From assembly GCA_945923775.1 (NCBI GenBank), contig CAMELR010000001.1, forward strand, positions 155,627 through 219,626: a stretch of DNA of 64,000 nt, written 5' to 3'. This document shows positions 37,409 through 45,688 of the stretch, one piece after another. The notes beneath the pieces were generated by a model. The model had not been told where the DNA came from, searched no databases, and saw only the letters and a program-made list of their open reading frames with translations. Position 1 is the stretch's first letter; each line of letters begins with the position of its first letter. Both the position numbers and the translations under genes were made by a program. Origin of the DNA: an uncultured Clostridia bacterium. GTDB lineage: Bacteria; Bacillota; Clostridia; Oscillospirales; Ruminococcaceae.

Positions 37409-38333
37409 TGTCGCTCCCCTTTCCTCCGGCAGTCCGGGAGATTATATATCTCGGGCGCTGTTTTATCTCCTCGTAAATTTTGGAGAGGTAGTATCCGATA
37501 ACGCCGACGCCAAGCAGAATGCAGGCTCCGGTAATGAGTATCAGCAGTATCACGGTGGAGAATCCCTCGGCGGCCTGCCCGCAGAAATACTTTACAAGCG
37601 TCTGAATTCCTAGCACGAGCGCCATCACGAAGAATATCACGCCGACCCAGGTGATAAGGTGGATAGGCACGTTGGTGAACGAAGTGATGTTGTTGAGCGC
37701 GAATTTGAACAGGCTCTTCATGCTGAACTTGCTTTTTCCTGCGACGCGGGGCTGAACGTCGAATTCCACGCGCTCCACAGTGAAGCCGACCCAGCTTGAC
37801 AGCGCCCGGAAGAACGTTATACGCTCCGGCAGCTCGTTGAGCGCGTTTATGACCTTCCTGTCCATCAGCTTGAAATCGCTGGCTCCGTCCAGGTTGATCC
37901 CCGAGGAGCTTTTCATCATCTTGTAGAAGCTCCGGGCGAACAGCTTGTGGAACAGCCCTTCCCTGCCCCGGGAGCGCTTGACCGCCTCCACGACCTCCGC
38001 GCCGCCCTGCCACAGGCGGTACATCTCCGGGATAAGCTCCGGCGGGTGCTGGAGGTCGCAGTCAATGCAGACTGCGCAGTCTCCGGCGGCGTTTTTCAGC
38101 CCCGCGAATATCGCGCCTTCCTTGCCGAAATTCCGGGAGAATCCCAGCCCGCGCACGTTAGGGTCAGCCTCAGAGGCCGCCGTTATCTCCCGCCAGGTGT
38201 CGTCCCTGGAGCCGTCGTCGACGAAGATCAGCTCGTAGGGAATGCCGTTTTCCCTGAGTATCCCCGCGATCACCGACGCGGTGCGCTTTATGTTCTCATG
38301 TTCGTTGTATGAAGGTATAATTACTGAAAGCAT
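37398..38333 (-). CDS. Family 2 glycosyltransferase (DPM1/GtrB-like)
   Basis: Cytosolic GT-A domain (residues 1-225) with VIIPSYNEHENI, FVDDGSRDDT and the DXD-like CIDCDLQHPPE, followed by two membrane helices (about 235-255 and 268-290). Such enzymes load a sugar on undecaprenyl phosphate. The next gene downstream, overlapping it, is the YfhO protein that could use the lipid-linked sugar; that coupling is inference. Confidence 0.93.
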   Translation of the reverse strand: MLSVIIPSYNEHENIKRTASVIAGILRENGIPYELIFVDDGSRDDTWREITAASEADPNVRGLGFSRNFGKEGAIFAGLKNAAGDCAVCIDCDLQHPPELIPEMYRLWQGGAEVVEAVKRSRGREGLFHKLFARSFYKMMKSSSGINLDGASDFKLMDRKVINALNELPERITFFRALSSWVGFTVERVEFDVQPRVAGKSKFSMKSLFKFALNNITSFTNVPIHLITWVGVIFFVMALVLGIQTLVKYFCGQAAEGFSTVILLILITGACILLGVGVIGYYLSKIYEEIKQRPRYIISRTAGGKGSDNGN

Positions 38334-38354
38334 CTGCTGAAATTCACTCCCGGG

Positions 38355-38762
38355 TCATTCTCCGATTATCTTGACCAGCACGGTCTTTTCACGGCAGCCG
38401 TCGAAGTCGCCGTACATGATGAACTGGCGAGGGCCAAGCTCCAGGCGGCCTTCGGTGACGGGTACGGTCACGCTGGCGCCGATGAGCATCTGCTTCATGT
38501 GAGCCGCTCCGGCGCTTGTGTAGTCCACCTTATAGTTGCTCTCGTCGGGAACGATCTTCTTCAGCATTTCCGTCCAGTCCTCGAAAAGATCCTCGCGGTC
38601 GTTCTCAAGGAATATCGCCGAGGTCGTGTGCTGGGAGTAGACTACACATATCCCCTCGCTGATGAGGCTCCTGCGGACGCACTCCTCCACCTCGAAGGAA
38701 AGGTTCAGGAACTGCTCTTTGGAGTCGGAATTGATGGTTAGCTGCTGCCGGTAGGTTCTCAA
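38355..38762 (-). CDS. YjbQ family protein (UPF0047)
   Basis: A 135-residue soluble protein of the YjbQ family; some members have weak thiamine-phosphate synthase activity. Characteristic segments are CVVYSQHTTSAIFLEND, GAAHMKQMLIGASVTVPV and LGPRQFIMYGDFDG. TTG at 38762 is chosen because ATG at 38771 directly abuts the AAAGGAG site while TTG lies nine bases beyond it. Confidence 0.9.
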   Translation of the reverse strand: MRTYRQQLTINSDSKEQFLNLSFEVEECVRRSLISEGICVVYSQHTTSAIFLENDREDLFEDWTEMLKKIVPDESNYKVDYTSAGAAHMKQMLIGASVTVPVTEGRLELGPRQFIMYGDFDGCREKTVLVKIIGE

Positions 38763-38779
38763 TGAAAACATCTCCTTTG

Positions 38780-39520
38780 TTAGTCAGTACGTTCCCTGAC
38801 GGTAAGTATGCCGCTCTCCAGCGACGCGTGTATGAGCTTTCCGCCGCCGTTGAAGCTGTACATGTAGCTCCCCGGGAAGCTTCCGCTGATGAGATCGGTT
38901 CTGAGTTCGCCGATATCCGTTTCAAAATCCAGCGCTACGCTGCTCCCCTTCGGGAACACTATCTCGGCGTTCCCCGTGCGGGACTGCACCGCGCTTCCGG
39001 TTATGACGCTGTAGAAATCAAGCAGAATGTTTCCGCTTGCCGTGGAGAAACTGCACAGCGAGCGGGTGTTTTCCGAGGTGATGTCGCCGCTGTTCGTGAC
39101 GGTGGTTATTTTCTCGCTGTCGACGTCCCCGAGCGTTACGTCCCCGGATACCGTATAAATAAGTATGTCGCGGTAGTATTCCCGCGGGAGGTACAGATAC
39201 ATGCCGTAGCTCTCATGCTCATTCGCAAAGAGCGAGACCACGAATTCCCCGCTCTCGGATATCGTCAGCGAGTTGTCGCCAAGCTCCGCGGTGAGCGGAA
39301 CATCGTTGCGGTACTTCATTCGGATACGGTCGCCCTCGTAGGGGATCACGGTGACGTCCGTCTTGAGAAGGTCGACGCTGATGTACTCGCACAGCGGGAA
39401 ATACTCGTCGCCCTCCTTTGAGGAGCCGAGGCTCTCCCCGGGGACGAGGAACGCCAGAGCCGCGAAAGCCGCGGCAAGTACTGCGGTAATTATGAGCCAA
39501 CGGTTTATTCCGCGTTCCAC
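38780..39520 (-). CDS. DUF4097-type beta-helix protein, membrane-anchored
   Basis: A 246-residue protein with an N-terminal membrane anchor (WLIITAVLAAAFAALAFLV) and a repetitive beta-strand domain typical of DUF4097/adhesin-like proteins (ISVDLLKTDVTVIPYEG, YTVSGDVTLGDV, TNSGDITSENT). Starts at GTG with a GGAGGGA site. Such genes often lie beside a DUF1700 membrane protein; here a short membrane protein precedes it. Confidence 0.83.
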   Translation of the reverse strand: MERGINRWLIITAVLAAAFAALAFLVPGESLGSSKEGDEYFPLCEYISVDLLKTDVTVIPYEGDRIRMKYRNDVPLTAELGDNSLTISESGEFVVSLFANEHESYGMYLYLPREYYRDILIYTVSGDVTLGDVDSEKITTVTNSGDITSENTRSLCSFSTASGNILLDFYSVITGSAVQSRTGNAEIVFPKGSSVALDFETDIGELRTDLISGSFPGSYMYSFNGGGKLIHASLESGILTVRERTD

Positions 39521-39536
39521 AAGAATCCCTCCATGC

Positions 39537-39878
39537 TCAGTACGGCTTCCAGCCGCGGCAGATATCGCACCTGCGCTTCACCCGCAGGAACAGCCTTGAG
39601 ATCACGAACCCCGCCTTGACCGCCGCTAATCCGAGAAATGCGGAGCCGCAGGCTGCGGCAAGTCCGCCGAACATCATCAGCTCCGGCGTGAGCGAAGTCA
39701 CGATGAACTGCGCGTTGAACAGCTTCACAGCGACCCCGGCAATGCTGAGCATTATCCCGGCTGGGATACCGAAAGCCGCCGCCGAAAGCATTGCGAGCAT
39801 AGCGCAGAAGGTCAGCAGAAACAGCACCGCAAACCCGGACTGCATCGCGTAGACTTTTAATTTAACCGTTCGCGTCAT
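39537..39878 (-). CDS. Small membrane protein next to the DUF4097 gene
   Basis: A 113-residue protein with three or four hydrophobic helices (about 12-33, 35-52, 65-90) and a cytosolic basic tail containing RRCDICRG. I do not recognise a family. It ends 16 bases before the DUF4097 gene, so the two probably act together at the membrane. Confidence 0.75.
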   Translation of the reverse strand: MTRTVKLKVYAMQSGFAVLFLLTFCAMLAMLSAAAFGIPAGIMLSIAGVAVKLFNAQFIVTSLTPELMMFGGLAAACGSAFLGLAAVKAGFVISRLFLRVKRRCDICRGWKPY

Positions 39879-39907
39879 CTGCTCACCGCCGTTCTGAATT
39901 CGGAATG

Positions 39908-40537
39908 TCAGGTCTCAGAAGTTTTCTTCCACTTTCTTGTAAGCATGGGCAGGAGCATTCCGCCGAGTGCGTTGCCAAGAACCACCACAACAACGAACGC
40001 CAGGTTGCGGAGCGTGAAGGTCTGCTCGCCGATTGCCGCGCCGTTGTAGAAAGAATTCGCAATAGAGTGGTCGAACCCGCTGAAAATGAACACGGGAACG
40101 CACAGGAACACGCCGATCTTCTGACCACGCTTCCACAGGTCGACCGCGAGGTACATCAGCAGACCGCAGAGTATCGAGGAAAGCACCCACTTCTTAGGGT
40201 CTGCGGCGAGCTTAGCCGCGTAGCTTGCCCGTGCGGACTCCGCGATATCGGGCAGGCAGAAGCTGACCAGGATCCCCATTATAAAGGTAGTCAGCAGATT
40301 CACCACCAGAATGAGCAGAACAAGTCTTATGTACTTGACATCTTTAAAGTGCTCGGCAATGTATCCGACCTTGCCGGTATACAGATTGAAGCCGTACTCG
40401 CAAATTGCGAAAAGCCCCAGCGAGAACAGCACTGCGCCCGCCCACATCATGCCAGCCTTAGTGCTGGCGAGGAGTACGCAGCCGCCTATTGATATCAGGA
40501 TTCCTGATGCGACAGCCTTTTTTATATCAGTTAACAT
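39908..40537 (-). CDS. Formate/nitrite transporter (FNT) family channel
   Basis: A 209-residue channel-type protein with about six helices. FNT features seen are the N-terminal VASGILISIGGCVLLAS, the central LLMYLAVDLWKRGQK and the last-third FIFSGFDHSIANSFYN with the conserved His on the pore lining, then VVVLGNALGGMLLPML. It is shorter than most members (250-280) at the N-terminus. Likely exports formate or a similar monovalent anion. Confidence 0.88.
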   Translation of the reverse strand: MLTDIKKAVASGILISIGGCVLLASTKAGMMWAGAVLFSLGLFAICEYGFNLYTGKVGYIAEHFKDVKYIRLVLLILVVNLLTTFIMGILVSFCLPDIAESARASYAAKLAADPKKWVLSSILCGLLMYLAVDLWKRGQKIGVFLCVPVFIFSGFDHSIANSFYNGAAIGEQTFTLRNLAFVVVVVLGNALGGMLLPMLTRKWKKTSET

Positions 40538-40573
40538 ATAGCCTCCGACTTTTTATTTTACACATTTCAACAT

Positions 40574-41938
40574 TTATTTCTTTATGAGCACCGCGGCGCA
40601 CTCGACGTGGCTCGTCCGCGGGAAAAGGTCGAACGGGCGCACTTTTTTCAGCGCGTATCCAAGCTCTTCCAGGCGCTTGCAGTCACGGGCGGTGGTCGCC
40701 GCGTTGCAGGAGATCATCACGATACGCTCCGGCTGCATTCCTGCGCAGGCGGTTAGCGTAGCGTCGTCGCAGCCCTTTCGCGGCGGGTCGAGGATTATCA
40801 CGTCAGGACGCTCCCCGGCGCTTTCAAGCTGCTTTGCAGCCTGACCCGCGTCCGCGCAGATGAACTCCGCATTACCTATGGAGTTGCGCTCAGCGTTCCT
40901 TCGGGCGTTTTCAACCGCCTGCGGAACTATTTCCGCGCCGATAAGCCGACGAGCCTTCCCCGCCATCGAAAGGCCTATCGTGCCGGCTCCGCAGTAGAGG
41001 TCGAGCAGCAGCTTTCCCTCAGGCTCGGCGAATTCAGCCGCCTGGGCGTACAATGCCTCGGCCGCCGGAGTATTCACCTGATAGAACGACCTCGGGGAAA
41101 TCTCCACCTTAACGCCGCACATCGTGTCGCTGATATCCGGCTTTCCAGCGAGGACTATCTCCTCATCGCCGAGTATCACGTTGGTTTTCTCGCGATTTAT
41201 GTTCAGGACCACTCCGGTTATCTGCGGAAAGCGCTCCGTAACGCTCTTTGCTAGCTTCTGGAACTCCGGCACCTTTCTCCGCGCAACAAGGCAGAGACAA
41301 ATTTCTCCGCTGTAGTGCCCGCGGCGTAAATAGACATGCCGCAGCACACCCTCGTGCTTTTCCTCATTATAAACCGAGATGCGGAGCCTGTCCGCCTGTT
41401 CAGTGACAAAATTCGCGATCTCCGCGAATATCTCCGGCTGGAGCGCGCACTTTTCCGTGGGTATCACCCGGTGGCTCCGCTCCGAGAAGAAACCGCAGAC
41501 CGTCCTGCCGTCCTGCCTGGAAAGCGGCATCTGCAGCTTGTTTCGGTAGCCATCGACGCTTTCGCTACCGCGTATCGGGAGCATTTCCGGCGAGAGACCG
41601 CCTATCCTTCCGAACGCGTCGCGCACGAAGCCCTCCTTTGCACGGAGCTCCGCCTCATATGAAATGTGCCGGAAGCAGCAGCCTCCGCACTTTCCGTAAA
41701 CCGCGCAGGAGTTTTCAACGCGGTCGGGGGAAGCGGTCAGAATTGCCTCCGTGCGCCCGTAGGCGTAGCTTTTCAGCACCTTGACTATCCGGCAGGAGAT
41801 AACGTCCCCCACCGCCGTAAACGGAACGAAAACCGCCATGCCGCGGCCATTCCCGTCCGCGCCGTAATGCCCCACGCCGCTGCCCTCGTTGGTGAGTGCG
41901 GTTATCTCCAGCGTGACGACATCGTTTTTATTGAGCAT
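40574..41938 (-). CDS. rlmD: 23S rRNA (uracil-5-)-methyltransferase, RlmD/TrmA family
   Basis: SAM-dependent m5U methyltransferase. An N-terminal TRAM-like domain (residues 1-65) is followed by an iron-sulfur site (CAVYGKCGGCCFRH), the SAM motif LLDLYCGAGTIGLSM, the DPPRKGCD motif, and the catalytic cysteine in ISCNAATTARD. 454 residues. Its ATG overlaps the prfB stop by one base. Substrate could be U747, U1939 or both; the sequence does not say. Confidence 0.93.
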   Translation of the reverse strand: MLNKNDVVTLEITALTNEGSGVGHYGADGNGRGMAVFVPFTAVGDVISCRIVKVLKSYAYGRTEAILTASPDRVENSCAVYGKCGGCCFRHISYEAELRAKEGFVRDAFGRIGGLSPEMLPIRGSESVDGYRNKLQMPLSRQDGRTVCGFFSERSHRVIPTEKCALQPEIFAEIANFVTEQADRLRISVYNEEKHEGVLRHVYLRRGHYSGEICLCLVARRKVPEFQKLAKSVTERFPQITGVVLNINREKTNVILGDEEIVLAGKPDISDTMCGVKVEISPRSFYQVNTPAAEALYAQAAEFAEPEGKLLLDLYCGAGTIGLSMAGKARRLIGAEIVPQAVENARRNAERNSIGNAEFICADAGQAAKQLESAGERPDVIILDPPRKGCDDATLTACAGMQPERIVMISCNAATTARDCKRLEELGYALKKVRPFDLFPRTSHVECAAVLIKK

Positions 41939-43050
41939 CAGATCTCACCCAGGCTCTTTGCCTTGAGGTAAGCATAGATGAAGCCGTCTATATCGCCGTC
42001 CATAACGGACTGAATGTTGCCGCTCTCGTAGCCTGTGCGTGTATCCTTCGCAAGGGTGTAGGGCATGAATACGTAGGAGCGTATCTGGCTTCCCCACTCG
42101 ATCTTGAGCTGTTCGCCCTTGATATCGCTGATCTTCTCGAGGTGCTCGCGCTCCTTGATCTCAACCAGCTTTGACATCAGCATCTTCATACAGAAATCGC
42201 GGTTCTGTACCTGCGAACGCTGGGTCTGGCAGGCAACAACGATACCTGTGGGCTTGTGGATAAGTCTGACCGCAGAGGAGGTCTTGTTGATGTGCTGACC
42301 GCCCGCGCCGCTCGCACGGAACACTTCCATGATGATATCCTCGTCGCGGATCTCAACGGAAACGTCCTTTTCGATCTCGGGCATAACCTCGACGCTGGCG
42401 AAGCTGGTGTGTCTGCGGCCCTGGGCGTCGAACGGAGAAACGCGCACCAGTCTGTGCACGCCGTTTTCGGACTTCAGGAATCCGTATGCGTTGAAGCCCT
42501 GAATGTGGATAGAAGCGCTCTTGATACCGGCTTCTTCGCCGTCGAGCATATCGAGTATCTCGGTCTTAAAGCCGTGGCGGTCCGCCCACTTCATGTACAT
42601 TCTGAGCAGCATGGATACCCAGTCCTGAGCCTCGGTTCCGCCTGCGCCCGCGTGGAACGTCAGAATAGCGTTGGAACTGTCGTACTCTCCGGTGAGCAGC
42701 GTTGCGAGCTTCTGCTCCTCAAACTCGGACTTTACCTTCTCGGCAAGCTCCTTTACCTCGTCTACGGCGCTCTCGTCGTTCTCCTCCTCGGCGAGCTCTA
42801 TCATCGCGAGAACATCGTCGTGGTTCGTTTTCATGCGGTTGAAGCTGTCGATGGTGTTCTTATACTGACCTATCTGCTGCTGAACTGCCTGTGCCTTCTC
42901 GGGGTCGTCCCAGAAGTTCGGCTCGGTGGATTTCATCTCAAGCTCGTCTACCTTGATCTTCAGTCCCTCAAGGTTCAGCGCGCCCTTCAGCTCCTCGATC
43001 TGGGGAGTGAGCGCTTCCATGGCTAATCTGGTTTCGTCGTACTGTATCAT
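41938..43050 (-). CDS. prfB: Peptide chain release factor 2
   Basis: Recognises UGA and UAA stops. The SPF anticodon-like tripeptide (VRVSPFDAQGRRH) identifies RF2, and the GGQ loop is GAGGQHINKTSSAVR. The frame is continuous from ATG; the usual in-frame TGA for programmed frameshifting near codon 25 is absent, so RF2 autoregulation by frameshift is not used here. Its presence agrees with TGA being a stop codon in this genome. Confidence 0.97.
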   Translation of the reverse strand: MIQYDETRLAMEALTPQIEELKGALNLEGLKIKVDELEMKSTEPNFWDDPEKAQAVQQQIGQYKNTIDSFNRMKTNHDDVLAMIELAEEENDESAVDEVKELAEKVKSEFEEQKLATLLTGEYDSSNAILTFHAGAGGTEAQDWVSMLLRMYMKWADRHGFKTEILDMLDGEEAGIKSASIHIQGFNAYGFLKSENGVHRLVRVSPFDAQGRRHTSFASVEVMPEIEKDVSVEIRDEDIIMEVFRASGAGGQHINKTSSAVRLIHKPTGIVVACQTQRSQVQNRDFCMKMLMSKLVEIKEREHLEKISDIKGEQLKIEWGSQIRSYVFMPYTLAKDTRTGYESGNIQSVMDGDIDGFIYAYLKAKSLGEI

Positions 43051-43120
43051 ATTCTCTCCTGTAACATATAATTAGTCTTATAAAGTACTTTTGTTCATAA
43101 AAATACCCATTATCCTATAT

Positions 43121-43149
43121 AGTATATCACAAATCATGTGAATTTGCAA
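43121..43149 (-). promoter_or_regulatory. Promoter of prfB-rlmD
   Basis: Minus strand -35 TTGCAA (43144-43149), 17-base spacer, -10 TATACT (43121-43126). Confidence 0.7.
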
Positions 43150-43213
43150 TACCCGAAAAGCAGATTTTCCAACAAACCCGCGAAATTTCTCGGCGCTTGC
43201 TTCAAAACGGCAG

Positions 43214-43240
43214 GAAAAAAGCCGCCCGGAAAAGGCGGCT
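43214..43240 (-). terminator. Intrinsic terminator of tRNA-Leu
   Basis: Minus strand 7-bp stem AGCCGCC / GGCGGCT with a 7-base loop and a run of T, just after the tRNA 3' end. Confidence 0.9.
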
Positions 43241-43251
43241 CAGTATTAATA

Positions 43252-43338
43252 TGGTGCCGGTAGCGGGGGTCGAACCCGCACGGTATCGCTACCAAAGGAT
43301 TTTGAGTCCTCCTCGTCTGCCAATTCCAACATACCGGC
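43252..43338 (-). tRNA. tRNA-Leu (anticodon CAA)
   Basis: Class II tRNA read on the minus strand. Perfect acceptor stem GCCGGTA / TACCGGC, anticodon loop CTCAAAA (CAA, reads UUG), long variable arm, T-loop GGTTCGACCC and an encoded CCA end. It has its own promoter and terminator. Confidence 0.97.
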
Positions 43339-43370
43339 TCAGACTCCGGATTTACCGGAGAATACAGTTT

Positions 43371-43399
43371 ATTGTACCACAAACTGACGGCTTTGTCAA
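43371..43399 (-). promoter_or_regulatory. Promoter of tRNA-Leu
   Basis: Minus strand -35 TTGACA (43394-43399), 17-base spacer, -10 TACAAT (43371-43376). It overlaps the 3' end of rlmN. A small hairpin CTCCGG-ATTTA-CCGGAG lies between it and the tRNA 5' end. Confidence 0.88.
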
Positions 43400-44436
43400 C
43401 CGTTTTTTTCACATTCAGCGGAGTGCAGCGAACTCAACTGACCGCACGCCGCCGCGATGTCCCCGCCGAACTCACGGCGCATAGTGACCGCGACCCCGCG
43501 CTTCTTGAGCACATCGTAGAACGCCATGATACGCTCCCGGCTGCTTCTTGTGAATCCGCTGTCGTTGCCGTTGTAGGGGATTATGTTGACATAGAATTCC
43601 CTGCCCTGCGCGCCGTATCCGACCAGCCCGGCGATTTCCTCCGCCTGCTCCGGCGAATCGTTCACGCCGGAAAGCATGACATACTCCAGCGTTACCCTGC
43701 GGTTGTGGAGCCGTGCGAACTCCCGCGCCGCCGCGATTACCTCCCGCACCGGATACCGGCGGTTCACCGGCATTATCTCCGAGCGGAGCGCGTCGTCAGC
43801 CGCGTGAAGGCTCACGGCAAGGCTGCACGGGTGCGGAAGCTCCGTCCACGCCCTGATCCCCGGAATTATCCCGCATGTCGAAACCGTGACATGCTTCTCC
43901 CCGAGCGCCAGCGCCTTGTAGTCCACGCAGTTGGCGCAGAAATCACGCACCGCGTCGAAATTATCGAAAGGCTCTCCTATCCCCATGACCGTCACGCTGT
44001 GGATATCCGCGGAACACTCCCGGCGGATTTTCATCACCTGAGCCATTATCTCACCGGCGGTGAGACTGCGGCGCTTTTTGAGCCGTCCGCTCTGGCAGAA
44101 CGCGCAGCCCATCGCGCACCCGACCTGCGTTGAAACGCACACGCTCCCGCCGTACGCCTGCCGCATTAGAACGCTCTCGACAAGGCTGCCGTCGGGATAT
44201 TTCAGCAGCAGCTTCTCCGTGCTGTCGTCGCCGCTGCGGGCGACAGTTTCAGGAAGCTCCATCGTGAACTCCTCCGACAGCGCGGATATCACTCTCTGCG
44301 CGAACGGAAGCTCCGAAAAATCGCTCAAACCGCGCTGATAGAGCCGCTCGAGCAGTATCGCAGCCTTCGCCGGATTCTCTCCCCGGCTGCTGAACCAATC
44401 CTCAATCGCCGGGCGCGTCATTGACCAGATGTCCAT
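43396..44436 (-). CDS. rlmN: Dual-specificity RNA methyltransferase RlmN
   Basis: Radical SAM enzyme making m2A2503 in 23S rRNA and m2A37 in some tRNAs. CX3CX2C is CAMGCAFC near residue 108; GIGEPFDN and VSLHAADD follow; the methyl-carrying second cysteine is in the C-terminal AACGQL. 346 residues. It begins on the base before the TIGR01212 gene ends (44436/44437), with GGAGGG in that gene's last codons. Confidence 0.96.
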   Translation of the reverse strand: MDIWSMTRPAIEDWFSSRGENPAKAAILLERLYQRGLSDFSELPFAQRVISALSEEFTMELPETVARSGDDSTEKLLLKYPDGSLVESVLMRQAYGGSVCVSTQVGCAMGCAFCQSGRLKKRRSLTAGEIMAQVMKIRRECSADIHSVTVMGIGEPFDNFDAVRDFCANCVDYKALALGEKHVTVSTCGIIPGIRAWTELPHPCSLAVSLHAADDALRSEIMPVNRRYPVREVIAAAREFARLHNRRVTLEYVMLSGVNDSPEQAEEIAGLVGYGAQGREFYVNIIPYNGNDSGFTRSSRERIMAFYDVLKKRGVAVTMRREFGGDIAAACGQLSSLHSAECEKNG

Positions 44437-45366
44437 TTAACCCTCCTGAAAACGCAGCCCCTGAATGCTGTCGAGCTGCTTCTGCCGCTTCATTATGCCG
44501 CCCAGCACCGCACGCTTGTCGAGGCTCCACAGCGGGGCAAGCAGGGAATCCCGGTCTCCGTCGCCGGTGAGCCGCTCAATCACGGTCTCCGGCGGGAAAT
44601 ACTCAAGCTGCCTCACCACCGTTTCGATGTAGCTTTCGCGCTCCATCGGCGTGTATTCCCCGGAGCTCCACAGACCTGCAAGCGGCGTATTTTTTATTAC
44701 ATGCAGAAGATGTATCTTAACTCCGTCCGGGCGCATTTTTCCGAGGAGCTCAGCGGTTTGCAGCATCATCTCCGTGGACTCCCCGGGCAGACCGTTTATT
44801 ATGTGTACGCATATCCGCAGTCCGGCCTCCCGGGCGGTATCGAAGCCCTCTGTGAACCTCGCAAAATCGTGCCCGCGGTTGATGAGCCGCGCCGTGGAAT
44901 CATGCGCGGTCTGGAGCCCAAGCTCCACCGTGACCGGAACGCCCAGCGAAGCGAGGAGCTCCGCGCGCTCACGGTCGAGGCAGTCAGCGCGGGTCGCGAT
45001 GGAAATACCGCAAACTCCGCATTCCAGGGCCTCGGAGTAGACCTCCCGCAGCCGCCCGAGCGAGCCGTAGGTGTTCGTGTGAGCCTGGAAATACGCGATG
45101 ACCCCCGCCTCCGGGTGAGCCGCATGGATACGCTCCGTCTCGCGGAGGATCTGCTCCCGCACGGAAAGCTCCGGCGCCGTGAAGTACCCGCTGCCGCCGG
45201 AGCAGTAAACGCACCCTCCCACGCCGCAGGAGCCGTCGATGTTCGGGCAGGTGAAGCCAGCGTCCACGACGGCTTTGTAAACGGGTCTGCCCCAGAACCG
45301 CCGGTTGTGGTATTTCAGCGTGTGGTAACGGCTTCCATCATCGGAAAAAGAAAACTTTTGCGGCAT
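44437..45366 (-). CDS. TIGR01212 family radical SAM protein (YhcC-like)
   Basis: A 309-residue radical SAM protein. The unusual cluster motif FTCPNIDGSCGVGGCVYCS, with Cys spacing CX13-type then CX2C, plus GVIAYFQAHTNTYG, is diagnostic for TIGR01212. The reaction is not known. It is the first gene of a two-gene unit with rlmN. Confidence 0.92.
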   Translation of the reverse strand: MPQKFSFSDDGSRYHTLKYHNRRFWGRPVYKAVVDAGFTCPNIDGSCGVGGCVYCSGGSGYFTAPELSVREQILRETERIHAAHPEAGVIAYFQAHTNTYGSLGRLREVYSEALECGVCGISIATRADCLDRERAELLASLGVPVTVELGLQTAHDSTARLINRGHDFARFTEGFDTAREAGLRICVHIINGLPGESTEMMLQTAELLGKMRPDGVKIHLLHVIKNTPLAGLWSSGEYTPMERESYIETVVRQLEYFPPETVIERLTGDGDRDSLLAPLWSLDKRAVLGGIMKRQKQLDSIQGLRFQEG

Positions 45367-45688
45367 GGGAACACCCCTTTTCTGAATAACTCCATGTAAT
45401 TATAGCATACCCCGCGCGTTTCGTCAACCTTATGTAAATTCTCAAATGTGTACTGTCCGAGAAAAGCGCGTAGGTCAGCGGATTTCCCAGAACGCTTACA
45501 TTTTATGGGTTTACAGAGCATACGCAAATTTGTGATTTATCACGAAAATTCCTCCCCTGATTTGTGCAAAACTTAATTTTATTACACCTTGACAAACGTT
45601 ACAGAAAACTATATAATAGATTTATCGTCTTTTTCGATACAAGATATTGTGTTATTTTATTTCATTTTAAAAAGGAGCAATCAAAATA
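45367..45688 (+). promoter_or_regulatory. nrdDG control region with promoter and two candidate NrdR boxes
   Basis: Promoter TTGACA (45589-45594), 17-base spacer, TATAAT (45612-45617). Two sequences like the NrdR operator (consensus acaCwAtATaTwGtgt) lie at 45606-45621 (about 11 of 16 matches, over the -10) and 45637-45652 (14 of 16), starting exactly 31 bases apart, the spacing used by NrdR on tandem boxes. The rest of the interval (45367-45580) is AT-rich with no gene. Confidence 0.75.

Noticed and set aside
42960..43050. Programmed frameshift in prfB
   Set aside because: The frame is open from ATG at 43050 through the N-terminal domain with no in-frame TGA.
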